The notes: generated from the letters alone by a model not told the origin. Positions 34,509 through 43,606 are shown, numbered from the stretch's first letter. The stretch: DNA of 64,000 nucleotides from UMGS1590 sp963558655 (GCA_963558655.1 CAUWHJ010000002.1:62001-126000), one strand, 5' to 3'. A program made the numbers and translations.

Positions 34509-36151
34509 AAGTCATTCCTCCCAGTTGGATAGAACGATGTGCTATAAATATTCTCTTTCTGCCTGATAATACCTACATTGACAAGGGCAATGAGCATAGA
34601 TAGACTGCCCATAACACTGCCTACAATCAGATAGGACGGCAGCGCCGCCTGCATCATTTTTGTTACGCAAAAAAGATAACTCAAAGAAATTGCAATACAT
34701 ATTATGATAGACACCACCACATTGATATTTTGTTTGACGGCTTCTGCTTCGTTGAGCCAGGTTAATTTCGGATGTTTCATATCAATAAATACACCAATAA
34801 AGTTCCATAAAACGGCAAACCATGTACCTACCAAAGCAATCACGACGATTTGAGCATACCCATAATGAAAATACCACTTGAAGATGACGCAATTAAGCAA
34901 AATGCCTGTCACCGATACTGCCATAGAAAACAAAATTTTTACATACGCTTGTTGCTTCAAGGCATAAGGAATGATTTGAACAATCCAATAGTTTGCCCCC
35001 TCGCGCGAGAAGCTACTTGCCGCCACAACATTGATTGATGATGTCAGGACGATGACCACGAGTGCTAATACGGTCGCATATTGCGAAAATTCGTTTGATG
35101 TTACCAACTGCCGAATTTGTGCTGTGCTTTCTGCTGTTGCCCCCATCTTAAAGAACAAAGGCAATAAGAATGGTGTTATCAATATACCAAACAGACCATT
35201 GAATACATACAAAGGATTCCGGAAAAAATTTTTACATTCTTTTCTAAAATAACTTGGCAATCTTGCTGACGAACGATATTCTACTTTTCTTCCCCGATAC
35301 TGACGTTCCTTGCTATATACCATGTACCTATCGCCAATAATAACACGGCTCAAATAATAGTAAACAATAAGCGCTGCAACAAAAAATATAACACAGCCAA
35401 CCTTTAATGCAATATTCCAACTGATGTAGACATCATATAGCGGAAAAGGTGTTGTTGCTGCCAACAACCAATCAATCGCCTGCTCGCCCATTTGTAGTTG
35501 CCGTTGAGCAAATGCCATGCGAAAAGCTATATGGCCTATCAACCACAAAAGCAAACCACCCACGAGCCAAAGTGTCCTCGATTGTTTCAGCACCATCGCC
35601 ATCTTCAAACACACAGTGACCACAACAGCAGCCGGAAAAACCGTAAAAACAGAAAGCAAGAAAACGACCGAAATCCCTGTCGCAAACACAGATAAATCAC
35701 CAGTGTAACGAAACTGAACAAGACTCACCGGAAATAACAGCAGCGCTTCCAACACACAGCAAAACAACGCGACTATTAGATATTTGCTTGTCAAAATATA
35801 GCAAGGCAAAACAGGAAATACCAGTAATTGCTCCATGTCTTTTGAAAAGCAAAACATATCGACCAACAAAAAAGCACTCACCACGGAAAGAATCGCTACC
35901 ATTCCAACCATCACAAGACGATAAAACAAAACGTCCATGTTTATTTCCGCCAACGCTACATAAAAATGCTCTATCATTTGATAATAGTAACTGTACAGAA
36001 AAACCACCATACCCACGATAAAGCACGCCAGTACGGCCACATAGCTGTTGTGATACTCCTTCCATTTGTGCCGCACATTCATAAAACTGAAATTGATTTG
36101 ACACAAAGTGCTACTTAATCGAAAAATCTTCGTCCAAGGGTTCATCATCAA
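34505..36151 (-). CDS. ABC transporter permease (ABC-2-like, large)
   Basis: 548 residues with about 12 hydrophobic segments and two repeated halves, in the style of the large putative permeases paired with a single ATPase in Firmicutes. The start lies 41 bp inside the ATPase gene (GGAGGTGAT before ATGATG), so the two are translationally coupled. Position upstream of DUF1648-SdpR-SdpI suggests export of, or resistance to, a peptide or lipid-active toxin. Substrate unknown. Confidence 0.8.
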   Translation of the reverse strand: MMMNPWTKIFRLSSTLCQINFSFMNVRHKWKEYHNSYVAVLACFIVGMVVFLYSYYYQMIEHFYVALAEINMDVLFYRLVMVGMVAILSVVSAFLLVDMFCFSKDMEQLLVFPVLPCYILTSKYLIVALFCCVLEALLLFPVSLVQFRYTGDLSVFATGISVVFLLSVFTVFPAAVVVTVCLKMAMVLKQSRTLWLVGGLLLWLIGHIAFRMAFAQRQLQMGEQAIDWLLAATTPFPLYDVYISWNIALKVGCVIFFVAALIVYYYLSRVIIGDRYMVYSKERQYRGRKVEYRSSARLPSYFRKECKNFFRNPLYVFNGLFGILITPFLLPLFFKMGATAESTAQIRQLVTSNEFSQYATVLALVVIVLTSSINVVAASSFSREGANYWIVQIIPYALKQQAYVKILFSMAVSVTGILLNCVIFKWYFHYGYAQIVVIALVGTWFAVLWNFIGVFIDMKHPKLTWLNEAEAVKQNINVVVSIIICIAISLSYLFCVTKMMQAALPSYLIVGSVMGSLSMLIALVNVGIIRQKENIYSTSFYPTGRNDL

Positions 36152-36851
36152 TCACCTCCAAATAGAGGTCTTCCAAGGACGTATCCACCATTCCATCATG
36201 AAGCATAAGCGTTCGCTTTATTCTTCCATGATGCAAAATAATCACCTCATCACACAATTTTTCACAGAGTTCCAGAATGTGCGATGAAAACAGAACCGAT
36301 TTTCCACGAGACGCTCTTGAGCAAATCAGTTGCTTCAACACTTGAACAGCTTCTACATCAAGCCCTGTCATCGGTTCATCTAAAACCCAAAATTGCGGAT
36401 CATGAACCAACGATGCAATAATTGCCATTTTTTGCTTGGTGCCATGCGACAATTTTTTCACAGCCTTTGGTAAATGCGCTTCAATTTGAAAGGCTTGAAT
36501 CAACGGAGTGTATCGTTGTGTTCTAATCGCTGTCGGCACTTCGTACATATCAGCGATAAAATTCAAATACTCTGTGCCAGTCAAATTGTTGTAAATCTCG
36601 TGATTGTCTGAAACATACCCCACTTTCATTTTATAGCACAACGGCTGCTCTCCCAAAGAAGAAGCGTCCAACGTAACCGTACCATCTTGCATTGGCAATA
36701 ACCCCAATATCAATTTCAGCGTTGTCGTTTTGCCAGCACCATTTTTCCCCAACAAACCTACCACTGCCCCATCCGCTACCGAAAATGACAGTTGATGCAC
36801 AATCGGATTATGCGGTTGATACTGAAAAGAAAGGTTGGAAACCTGCAACAC
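36111..36851 (-). CDS. ABC transporter ATPase
   Basis: 246 residues with Walker A LLGKNGAGKTTTLKL, a signature region KKLSHGTKQKMAII (LSHGTKQ, the variant common in ABC-2 exporters), Walker B WVLDEPMTGLD and H-loop FSSHILEL. It pairs with the overlapping permease. The start is GTG with AAAGGGGG upstream. First gene of the operon, whose promoter and dyad lie at 36874-36930. Confidence 0.92.
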   Translation of the reverse strand: MLQVSNLSFQYQPHNPIVHQLSFSVADGAVVGLLGKNGAGKTTTLKLILGLLPMQDGTVTLDASSLGEQPLCYKMKVGYVSDNHEIYNNLTGTEYLNFIADMYEVPTAIRTQRYTPLIQAFQIEAHLPKAVKKLSHGTKQKMAIIASLVHDPQFWVLDEPMTGLDVEAVQVLKQLICSRASRGKSVLFSSHILELCEKLCDEVIILHHGRIKRTLMLHDGMVDTSLEDLYLEVIDDEPLDEDFSIK

Positions 36852-36873
36852 GATAAACGCCCCCTTTCAACTT

Positions 36874-36897
36874 TTAACCTTTTGGTTAATTGGTTAA
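36874..36897. promoter_or_regulatory. Operator-like dyad over the transcription start
   Basis: TTAACC-TTTT-GGTTAA (36874-36889) followed by a third half-site TTGGTTAA to 36897. It begins 4 bases downstream of the -10 box, on the predicted start, so a bound protein would repress. The only regulator in the operon is the SdpR-like ArsR protein, the best candidate (inference). Confidence 0.65.
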
Positions 36898-36901
36898 TTT
36901 T

Positions 36902-36930
36902 AGTATAGACTTCTTTGTAAAAAATGTCAA
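36902..36930 (-). promoter_or_regulatory. Promoter of the ABC-DUF1648-sdpRI operon
   Basis: Perfect TTGACA (36925-36930), a 17-bp spacer and TATACT (36902-36907) on the minus strand, a strong sigma-A-type promoter placed right after two terminators. Confidence 0.8.
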
Positions 36931-36943
36931 TATAAAACAAAAA

Positions 36944-36963
36944 ATCAGCGTCAAAACGCTGAT
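36944..36963 (-). terminator. Second of two tandem terminators
   Basis: Perfect 8-bp stem ATCAGCGT with ACGCTGAT (36944-36951, 36956-36963). It is followed on the minus strand by TTTTTTGTTTT (36933-36943), just before the promoter of the next operon. Confidence 0.75.
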
Positions 36964-37011
36964 CCTAAAACGATTCCATCCTTATATCATAACCAAATAA
37001 TACCATAATGC

Positions 37012-37051
37012 AAAAACCATCTCTCACAAAACGGATTTGCAAGAGATGGTT
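37012..37051 (-). terminator. First terminator after the heterodimeric ABC exporter
   Basis: Perfect 10-bp stem (37015-37024 with 37042-37051) with a 17-base loop and TTTTTG on the minus strand, 8 bases after the exporter stop. Confidence 0.75.
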
Positions 37052-37059
37052 GTCATCAA

Positions 37060-39291
37060 TTATGAGGCTTGTTCAAACTGGCTGTTGTAAAGATCTGCAT
37101 AGAATCCACCTTTAACCAAAAGCTCTTCATGCGTGCCGCTTTCGACAATATCGCCATGATTCATGACAAGAATGAGGTCGGCGTTTTTAATCGTGGAAAG
37201 TCGGTGAGCAATGACAAAGGAGGTACGGTTTTCCATGAGCTTGTCCATGGCTGCTTGAATCTGCTGTTCAGTGCGCGTGTCAACGGAAGACGTCGCTTCA
37301 TCAAGAATGAGCATCGGTTTATCCGCAATCATGGCGCGCGCAATGGTGAGCTGCTGCTTCTGCCCTTGTGAGAGGTTGATTTGATCGCCAAGTACTGTAT
37401 CGTAGCCCTTTGGCAAGGTGCGAACAAAGTGATCCAAGCCAACAGCTTTGCAGGCAGCAATCATTTTTTCATCGCTCACGCCTTCTGTGCAATAGATGAG
37501 GTTTTCACGCAGAGTACCTTCAAAGAGCCAGGTATCCTGAAGAACCATGCAAAATTCGTTACGCACCGCTTCACGCGTCATGGCGCTGGTTGGCGTACCA
37601 TCAATACGAATTTCGCCGCTTTGAATGTCATGGAAACGCATAAGCAAATTAACCATGGTCGTTTTACCGGCGCCTGTTGGCCCAACAATGGCAATTTTTT
37701 GCCCTGGTTTGGCATGAGCGGAGAAATCATGAATGACGATTTTATCGGTATCTTCATAGCCAAAACGGACATGGTCGAAATCGACATACCCTTTCACATC
37801 GCCAAGGTCCTTGATTTTACCAGTTTCATCTTCCATTTCTTCGGCTTCAAGGAATTCAAAAACACGTTCACCAGCTGCGCCTGCCATTTGCAGCGACTGC
37901 ACAGCCTGTGCGATTTGTGACAGCGGCTGCGTGAAATAGCGCACATACATCATGAAGGCCACGATAACGCCAAAACTGATGATGTCGTTCAGCGCCATCG
38001 CACCACCAACCACGCAAACAGCCACATACCCCAAGTTACCAACAAATGTCATGACCGGCATCATCATACCAGCCAGGGTTTGAGCGCGAAAACCACTTTC
38101 GCGTAGTTTGCTGTTCATTTCATCAAACGTTTTTTGTGCCGATTCTTCGCCATTATAGGCTTTAACAACGGTATGTCCTGTGTACATTTCTTCGATGTGC
38201 CCGTTTAAGATACCAAGATGACGCTGCTGACGTGCGAAATATTTCTGGCTGCGCCCCATGATGGCAAACATAACGACAAAGCCCAACAAACTAGCCACTA
38301 CAGCCGTCAATGTCATCCAAACATTGGTAATGAGCATCATAAAAAGGCTGCCCAGGAAAAGCACCACTGAAGTCAACAGCCCAGCAATACTCTGGTTCAA
38401 CGATTGGCTGATAAGGTCAATATCGTTGGTCACACGCGAAAGAATGTCGCCGGTGGTGGTACGGTTGTAAAACGCCATCGGCAAACGGTTAATTTTACGC
38501 GAAATATCACCGCGCAAAGTTTGCGACACGCGCTGCGTAACACCAGCGGTAATCCACCCTTGAAGTGCCTGAAAGAGATAGCTCATGGCATAAAATGCCA
38601 CCAGTGTGAAGCCAATAGTACGCACCTTATCCATATCAATGCTCGGTTTAATCAAATCATAAACCGATGCAGGCAGTGCATCCATCGCTTCCAGTGCGTC
38701 CTCGCTGTTTTCTGGGTCAATCCCCGACATAGTCTCAAGTGCAGCACGTTGATCAGCGCCGCTGATGGTGGTTCCATCTATGGTAATATCCGTGTAAAGT
38801 GCTTTGCTGGCACTTTCAGGCAAAGCGTCCATGGCTTTTTGCATGGCAGCTGCATCTGACGTTTGTAAATTTTTGAGTGCCGCCAGCGTTTTTGCCTGAT
38901 CTTCCGGCGAAATGCTTGAACCATTAACCGTAATGGCAGCAGGCGTTCCTTTTTGCATATTCGCTGCAATAGCGGTGGATAAGGTTTGCAAATTTTTGGC
39001 TGTATTGGCAGAAACTTCTTCTGTCAGTTCTTCGAGCGCCTCGGTATTTGGCGCAAGGCCAGCGGTAATGGTATCTGTCATATCCGACAATTTATCCGGA
39101 CCAATCAGCGTAAGTACGGTGCCCGAAATTGCACAAATCAGCGCAATAAGGAACACAGCCAGATATTTACGGCAATATAACAATAGTTTTTTCCAAGTGC
39201 CGACGAAGTCTTTAGGCTTATTATGACCATGCGGACCATGAGAACCGTGGTGGCCATGTTTGCCACCTTGCGCTTTATAGGTTTTTGTCAT
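37060..39291 (-). CDS. Heterodimeric ABC exporter subunit with extracytoplasmic repeat insertion
   Basis: 743 residues, about 150 longer than the usual half-transporter. The N-terminus is His/Gly-rich (residues 10-24). TM1 is at about 44-64, then an unusual polar insertion to about 222 before TM2. The insertion contains two similar units of about 49 residues (starting AAITVNGSSIS and TDITIDGTTIS). The ATPase has Walker A GPTGAGKTT, the non-canonical signature LSQGQ, Walker B LILDEATSSVD with catalytic Glu, and H-loop AHRLS. It overlaps the partner gene by 4 bp (ATGA). The dimer is probably a multidrug or lipid/peptide exporter. Confidence 0.9.
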   Translation of the reverse strand: MTKTYKAQGGKHGHHGSHGPHGHNKPKDFVGTWKKLLLYCRKYLAVFLIALICAISGTVLTLIGPDKLSDMTDTITAGLAPNTEALEELTEEVSANTAKNLQTLSTAIAANMQKGTPAAITVNGSSISPEDQAKTLAALKNLQTSDAAAMQKAMDALPESASKALYTDITIDGTTISGADQRAALETMSGIDPENSEDALEAMDALPASVYDLIKPSIDMDKVRTIGFTLVAFYAMSYLFQALQGWITAGVTQRVSQTLRGDISRKINRLPMAFYNRTTTGDILSRVTNDIDLISQSLNQSIAGLLTSVVLFLGSLFMMLITNVWMTLTAVVASLLGFVVMFAIMGRSQKYFARQQRHLGILNGHIEEMYTGHTVVKAYNGEESAQKTFDEMNSKLRESGFRAQTLAGMMMPVMTFVGNLGYVAVCVVGGAMALNDIISFGVIVAFMMYVRYFTQPLSQIAQAVQSLQMAGAAGERVFEFLEAEEMEDETGKIKDLGDVKGYVDFDHVRFGYEDTDKIVIHDFSAHAKPGQKIAIVGPTGAGKTTMVNLLMRFHDIQSGEIRIDGTPTSAMTREAVRNEFCMVLQDTWLFEGTLRENLIYCTEGVSDEKMIAACKAVGLDHFVRTLPKGYDTVLGDQINLSQGQKQQLTIARAMIADKPMLILDEATSSVDTRTEQQIQAAMDKLMENRTSFVIAHRLSTIKNADLILVMNHGDIVESGTHEELLVKGGFYADLYNSQFEQAS

Positions 39292-41045
39292 GCCAATTCC
39301 TCCTTCGACAACTGTGACAAGGCAATTTGCTGATACACATCACAAGTTTTAATCAGTTCCTCATGACGTCCCATGCCAACAACACGACCTTCATCAAGAA
39401 CAATAATTTTATCTGCATCACGAATGGTGCCAATACGCTGTGCAACGATAAGGCGCGTCGCATCACCACATTCTTTATCGAGAGCAGAACGCAGGGTGCG
39501 GTCAGTCTTGTAATCGAGCGCCGAGAAAGAATCGTCGAAAATAAAGATTTCCGGACGACGCGCCACCGCACGTGCAATCGACAAACGCTGTTTCTGACCA
39601 CCGGAGAAGTTGTCGCCGCCCTGCGCCACGCGGCCATCATAACCATCTTCCATAGCTTCGATGAAATCGGTCGCCTGAGCGGTTGCAATAGCGGCTTTTA
39701 CATCTTCATCGGTTGCCGGCGCACGACCGTTGTCACCATAGGCGATGTTTTCGCGCACTGTGCCGCCAAAAAGAATGGCTTTTTGCGAAACATAGCCGAT
39801 TTTATCGCGCAACGCTTTCTGCGAATACTCACGCACATCGACACCATCAACCAATACTTCACCTTCGGTTGCATCATAGAAACGTGGCACCAAATTGACC
39901 ACCGTACTCTTACCACAGCCAGTAGCACCAATGAAAGCAATGGTTTCACCTTTCTTAGCAGTGAAAGAAATGTTTTCAAGCACGTTGTCCTCAGCATCTG
40001 GATAGCGGAAGCTGACGTTTTTGAAAACCACTTCACCTGTGTGCCCAGCTTCACCTTCTGTGCGTGCGCCATCAATAATAGCAGGTTCCGTATCAAGCAC
40101 TTCTTCAATACGCTTCGCAGCCACCTGTGCACGAGGCAAGAGCATAAAAATCATAACAAGCATCATGAACGACATAATCACCTGAATGGCATATTGCGAA
40201 AACACCATCATATCAGAAAACAAGTTGACTTTACCCACCATATTGGCATCTTCAATAAGCACTGCACCAATCCAATACACTGCCAGAGTAAGCCCACTCA
40301 TAATAAGTTGAATACTTGGCATCAGAAAAGCGAGTGTACGCTGGGCAAAAAGTTGCGTATTGGTGAGCGTAGCATTGGCGTCACTAAACTTGTGCTCTTG
40401 ATAGGATTCAGCGTTATAAGCACGTACAACACGCAAACCAGTGAGATTTTCACGCGTAACACGGTTGAGGTTATCAATCAGCTCCTGCAATTTGCGAAAT
40501 TTTGGCAGCGCAATGAGCAAACAAACCCCAACAATGAGAAGCAGCACCACCACAGCCATTGCTGCTGACAACGTCCACTCCCATTTCTTATCAGCAATTT
40601 TGCAAATCGCCCATACTGCCATAATTGGTGCCATGATAAGCATTTGCAAACCCAAAACAATGAGCATCTGCACTTGGGTGACGTCATTCGTAGAGCGGGT
40701 AATCAAACTGGAGGTTGAAAAGTGCCCAATCTCTTCCATCGAAAACGACTGCACCTTGCGAAACATTTGACTACGCAGCGTGGCACTAAAACCGGTAGCA
40801 ATCTTCGCTGCACACACCGCTGTAACCACCGATGCCGCCAAAGCACCCGCTGCACACAAAAGCATCATGCCACCAGAAGAAAGAATCTCTGACATAGTGC
40901 TGCCCGGCGTTTGTACATACATCGTGATGTCACGCATATAGTCTGGCATCGTCAGGTTCAGCCAAACCTGCACCACGATGAATGCAATCGACAATGCAGC
41001 CAGCCCCCACTCCTTCTTAGTAAAATTTCGTAATAATTTTAACAT
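39288..41045 (-). CDS. Heterodimeric ABC exporter subunit (degenerate ATPase site)
   Basis: 585 residues: six membrane segments (about 1-310) and an ATPase domain with Walker A GATGCGKST, signature FSGGQKQRLS, but Walker B ending IFDDSFSALD (Asp where the catalytic Glu should be) and AQRIG (Gln replacing the H-loop His). Its canonical signature complements the LSQGQ of the partner, so the pair has one active and one degenerate ATP site, as in TM287/288 and BmrCD-type exporters. AAAGGAG precedes the ATG. It follows marR with a MarR-type dyad in the gap. Confidence 0.93.
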   Translation of the reverse strand: MLKLLRNFTKKEWGLAALSIAFIVVQVWLNLTMPDYMRDITMYVQTPGSTMSEILSSGGMMLLCAAGALAASVVTAVCAAKIATGFSATLRSQMFRKVQSFSMEEIGHFSTSSLITRSTNDVTQVQMLIVLGLQMLIMAPIMAVWAICKIADKKWEWTLSAAMAVVVLLLIVGVCLLIALPKFRKLQELIDNLNRVTRENLTGLRVVRAYNAESYQEHKFSDANATLTNTQLFAQRTLAFLMPSIQLIMSGLTLAVYWIGAVLIEDANMVGKVNLFSDMMVFSQYAIQVIMSFMMLVMIFMLLPRAQVAAKRIEEVLDTEPAIIDGARTEGEAGHTGEVVFKNVSFRYPDAEDNVLENISFTAKKGETIAFIGATGCGKSTVVNLVPRFYDATEGEVLVDGVDVREYSQKALRDKIGYVSQKAILFGGTVRENIAYGDNGRAPATDEDVKAAIATAQATDFIEAMEDGYDGRVAQGGDNFSGGQKQRLSIARAVARRPEIFIFDDSFSALDYKTDRTLRSALDKECGDATRLIVAQRIGTIRDADKIIVLDEGRVVGMGRHEELIKTCDVYQQIALSQLSKEELA

Positions 41046-41077
41046 GAATTTCGCACTCCTTTATTAAACACTAAACA

Positions 41078-41092
41078 TCTAACACAGTTAGA
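41078..41092. promoter_or_regulatory. MarR-type operator between marR and the exporter
   Basis: Perfect palindrome TCTAAC-ACA-GTTAGA in the 54-bp gap after the marR stop. The same sequence pattern recurs over the marR promoter (41590-41604), which supports a common regulator. Confidence 0.68.
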
Positions 41093-41099
41093 TAATTTG

Positions 41100-41567
41100 T
41101 CAAAATTTTTTGCGGTCTTTAGCCTGCTCTGCCTCTTTTGATGAGCAATATTGGCTTGCAACCGCAACAATGGCTTTAGAAACAGCCGCAAATTCTTCCA
41201 AACGCGCCATGCCAATGGTATCAATGAGTTGAGCAACAAAAGCCTGAGCATCTTTACGCATGGCTTCCACCTTCTCCTGCCCTTCTGTCGAAAGACGCAC
41301 CACCGTTGTGCGTGCATCATTCACGCCAGTTTCACGAATAATAAGGCCCTTGCCTTCGAGTTTTTTCAATAACACTGCCATGCGTGCGGTGCTCACCTGC
41401 ATCGCTTGTGCAATCTGCCCCGAAGTCACAGGTTCTTCAACGTGACCCAAAAAACGTAATACAGCGCCAAGCCCCTCGCTGGTTTTATCTACTTCCTTGA
41501 AAGAATGTTGAGGGTGAACCTCGTGCATCAGCCAAAGCAAACGTTCAACCTCTTCCTCTGTTGCCAT
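41100..41567 (-). CDS. MarR-family transcriptional regulator
   Basis: 155 residues with the MarR winged helix: VTSGQIAQAMQVSTARMAVLLKKLEGKGLI and RETGVNDARTTVVRLSTEGQ (wing). The frame is open for 59 more codons upstream, across its own promoter, but GAGGAGG lies 6 nt before the ATG at 41567. It heads an operon with the two exporter genes. Two copies of a CTAAC-N3-GTTAG dyad, one on its promoter and one after its stop, suggest autoregulation and local control of the exporter, relieved by the exported compound. Confidence 0.92.
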   Translation of the reverse strand: MATEEEVERLLWLMHEVHPQHSFKEVDKTSEGLGAVLRFLGHVEEPVTSGQIAQAMQVSTARMAVLLKKLEGKGLIIRETGVNDARTTVVRLSTEGQEKVEAMRKDAQAFVAQLIDTIGMARLEEFAAVSKAIVAVASQYCSSKEAEQAKDRKKF

Positions 41568-41589
41568 TTTCATCCTCCTCTCTAAAATC

Positions 41590-41633
41590 ACTAACAGGGT
41601 TAGATTATAACCTGCATCTAACACGATTGTCAA
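41590..41633 (-). promoter_or_regulatory. Consensus promoter overlapped by MarR-type operators
   Basis: Perfect TTGACA (41628-41633), an 18-bp spacer and perfect TATAAT (41604-41609) on the minus strand. ACTAAC-AGG-GTTAGA (41590-41604) touches the -10, and a further inverted half-site pair GTTAGAT/ATCTAAC (41599-41622) lies in the spacer. A bound MarR protein would occlude polymerase. Confidence 0.78.
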
Positions 41634-41682
41634 CCAGGGGATTTCAGTCTTCACAAAATCGTGATATTTTCTAACAAACACC

Positions 41683-41713
41683 AAAAAACCTGACCGCTCA
41701 ATGGGGTCAGGTT
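41683..41713 (-). terminator. Terminator containing the stop codon of the permease gene
   Basis: Perfect 9-bp stem AACCTGACC with GGTCAGGTT (41687-41695, 41705-41713) with TTTTTTGG on the minus strand. The permease stop (TGA) lies inside the stem. Confidence 0.8.
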
Positions 41714-42918
41714 CTATAAAACGCATACCACACAGCCACGCCACATTCTACCACAAGCAATGCATCAAACGCCCATAGGATTGGTGACCAACTACCAATC
41801 AGAACAGCAAGTAACAGCATCAGCCCCGGAACAAGGTATTTGCGAGGATGATGCCAAAGATCACTTTCTATACGCCAGTTTCGTAGTGGATGCCGCCATT
41901 CAAGCCAAACACTGGCAAGGGCACTCTGTGCAGCAATGCAGATACCTGCCAACAGCATACGCCCATCTACCGCTTCAATCACACATTGCCAACTGACAAG
42001 AAAAATGCCATCAGCAATAAGATTCATGGTAAAAAGCAGTGCCGCATAGGGCAGGCAAAAACAGCGTACACCACCAGGCAAGGCGCGCACCGCCCGTTCC
42101 AGCGCAGAATCGGCCGAAAATAAAATGCCAAGCGGCGTGTTCAGCGTAAGAATGGCAAAACCCAATGGAGCAACAAAAAAATCTCTCGCAAATTCTTGCA
42201 GGAAAAATGGCAGAACCGCTGCCATCCCCCAAAGTGCCACAGTGTTGACGAGGTAATTTTTATGCGCCAGGAGATAGCGCAAGAAATAGTGCAACATCAG
42301 GCCATGAGTCGCACGTTTTCTTGTTGGTGCATCCCATGATGACCGCCACAACGCATACACCGAGATTCGCCGCAACAAAATAACAGCGCCCGCCATACTC
42401 ACCACCAACCACGGCAAAAGCGCGTCATCACCTGCTTCAATAAAAAGCAAAGCAATAAGAACTACGCCCCAAAGAACAATTAGCCAGCGAACGCGTTGCA
42501 TGCCCGTAAACAACGCCGCCAAAAGCACACCGTTCAGCGCACAGGCAAGCACCACCACGACCGTTGACCACGACCACACGCTGACCGCCAAGAGAACCGC
42601 CAAAAGCGGCAAAGTTTTCGTCAACAGCGTATATACCGCCATCACACCAACATAGCCCTGCACAATAGCACGTTCCGCACACGGCAGCATGAGCAGATGC
42701 CGTAGTTCTGCCATGTTGTCCACCGCAATTAACGCACGCAGCATCACACCTCCGCTAAAAACTCCTGCCATCAAACAAAGCACAGACTGGGCAATCGTCA
42801 AACGCCACACCGCCATGCTCAGCCCGCCGTACACCACAGCACAAATCACCAGACAGCGCACCAGACGTTCTCCGCGCACCCCGAAACATTTTCTTGCAAA
42901 CAGCTTAAACGTTGTCAT
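41707..42918 (-). CDS. ABC transporter permease, polytopic
   Basis: About 403 residues with roughly ten hydrophobic segments and no recognised signature; assignment as a permease rests on the overlapping ABC ATPase gene. GGAGG lies 9 nt before the ATG at 42918, inside the end of the ATPase gene. Codon use here is GC-richer than in the sdp block. Substrate unknown; the neighbouring two-component system suggests a drug or peptide. Confidence 0.72.
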   Translation of the reverse strand: MTTFKLFARKCFGVRGERLVRCLVICAVVYGGLSMAVWRLTIAQSVLCLMAGVFSGGVMLRALIAVDNMAELRHLLMLPCAERAIVQGYVGVMAVYTLLTKTLPLLAVLLAVSVWSWSTVVVVLACALNGVLLAALFTGMQRVRWLIVLWGVVLIALLFIEAGDDALLPWLVVSMAGAVILLRRISVYALWRSSWDAPTRKRATHGLMLHYFLRYLLAHKNYLVNTVALWGMAAVLPFFLQEFARDFFVAPLGFAILTLNTPLGILFSADSALERAVRALPGGVRCFCLPYAALLFTMNLIADGIFLVSWQCVIEAVDGRMLLAGICIAAQSALASVWLEWRHPLRNWRIESDLWHHPRKYLVPGLMLLLAVLIGSWSPILWAFDALLVVECGVAVWYAFYRT

Positions 42919-43606
42919 CACGCAGCGCCTCCCTGATGGCTACGGCATCAACTTGCCCATCCGTAAACGTTTGACCAATGCGCCCCTGCTCAAGAACAAG
43001 CACACGATCCGCTGTAAGCACAATACTTTCAAGAACATGGGACGAAAAAAGCACGGTGCCGCTTTCTCGGTAAGCGTTGATACACGCATAAAGAAACTCC
43101 GTGCTCTGAAAATCCAAACCATTCACCGGCTCATCGAGAAAAAGCAACGGTGGCTGCAACGCAAAAGCAGTGATGAGAAAGGCTTTCTTGCGATTGCCGG
43201 TGGAAAGGTCGCGAATGGGCTGCTCAGTATAAGCGTTAAAATGAAAACCTTCAACAAGCGCTGTCACATCTGGCACCTTGCAGCCATAAGCATGACAAAC
43301 AAAACACAAATACTCACGAAAACTAAAATAACCAAAGGCGGCGTCTTCCGCAAAAACTGTGTAACGCATTCGCTTGAACGTCGCATCGCGAAAAGTGGTC
43401 GGTGCCCCGACACAGGTCACGTTGTTCGCTGTAAAGTGTTCATGCAAACCACTCCGTACATTGAGCAGCGTGGTTTTTCCTGCGCCGTTCAGCCCAATCA
43501 AGCCAACCACTTCGTGGGCACCAAGGCTCAGAGAACAGTCCTTGAGCACCAGACGCTCTTTGGTGTACCAGGCACGAAGCCCCTCAACACAGAGCAACGC
43601 ACTCAT
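42905..43606 (-). CDS. ABC transporter ATPase
   Basis: 233 residues with Walker A LIGLNGAGKTTLLNV, signature-region RDLSTGNRKKAFLI (LSTGN, a divergent form), Walker B LLFLDEPVNGLD and H-loop FSSHVLES. The ATG at 43606 overlaps the stop of the small membrane protein gene (ATGA); an upstream frame extension is therefore rejected. Its permease overlaps downstream. Confidence 0.88.
   Translation of the reverse strand: MSALLCVEGLRAWYTKERLVLKDCSLSLGAHEVVGLIGLNGAGKTTLLNVRSGLHEHFTANNVTCVGAPTTFRDATFKRMRYTVFAEDAAFGYFSFREYLCFVCHAYGCKVPDVTALVEGFHFNAYTEQPIRDLSTGNRKKAFLITAFALQPPLLFLDEPVNGLDFQSTEFLYACINAYRESGTVLFSSHVLESIVLTADRVLVLEQGRIGQTFTDGQVDAVAIREALRDDNV

Noticed and set aside
39327..40568. 413-codon frame on the plus strand opposite the ABC exporter
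   Set aside because: Antisense shadow, rich in His, Asn and Thr, no initiation signal and no recognisable motif.
41568..41744. 59-codon N-terminal extension of the MarR protein
   Set aside because: The extension runs through the consensus promoter and operators; a strong ribosome site precedes the ATG at 41567.
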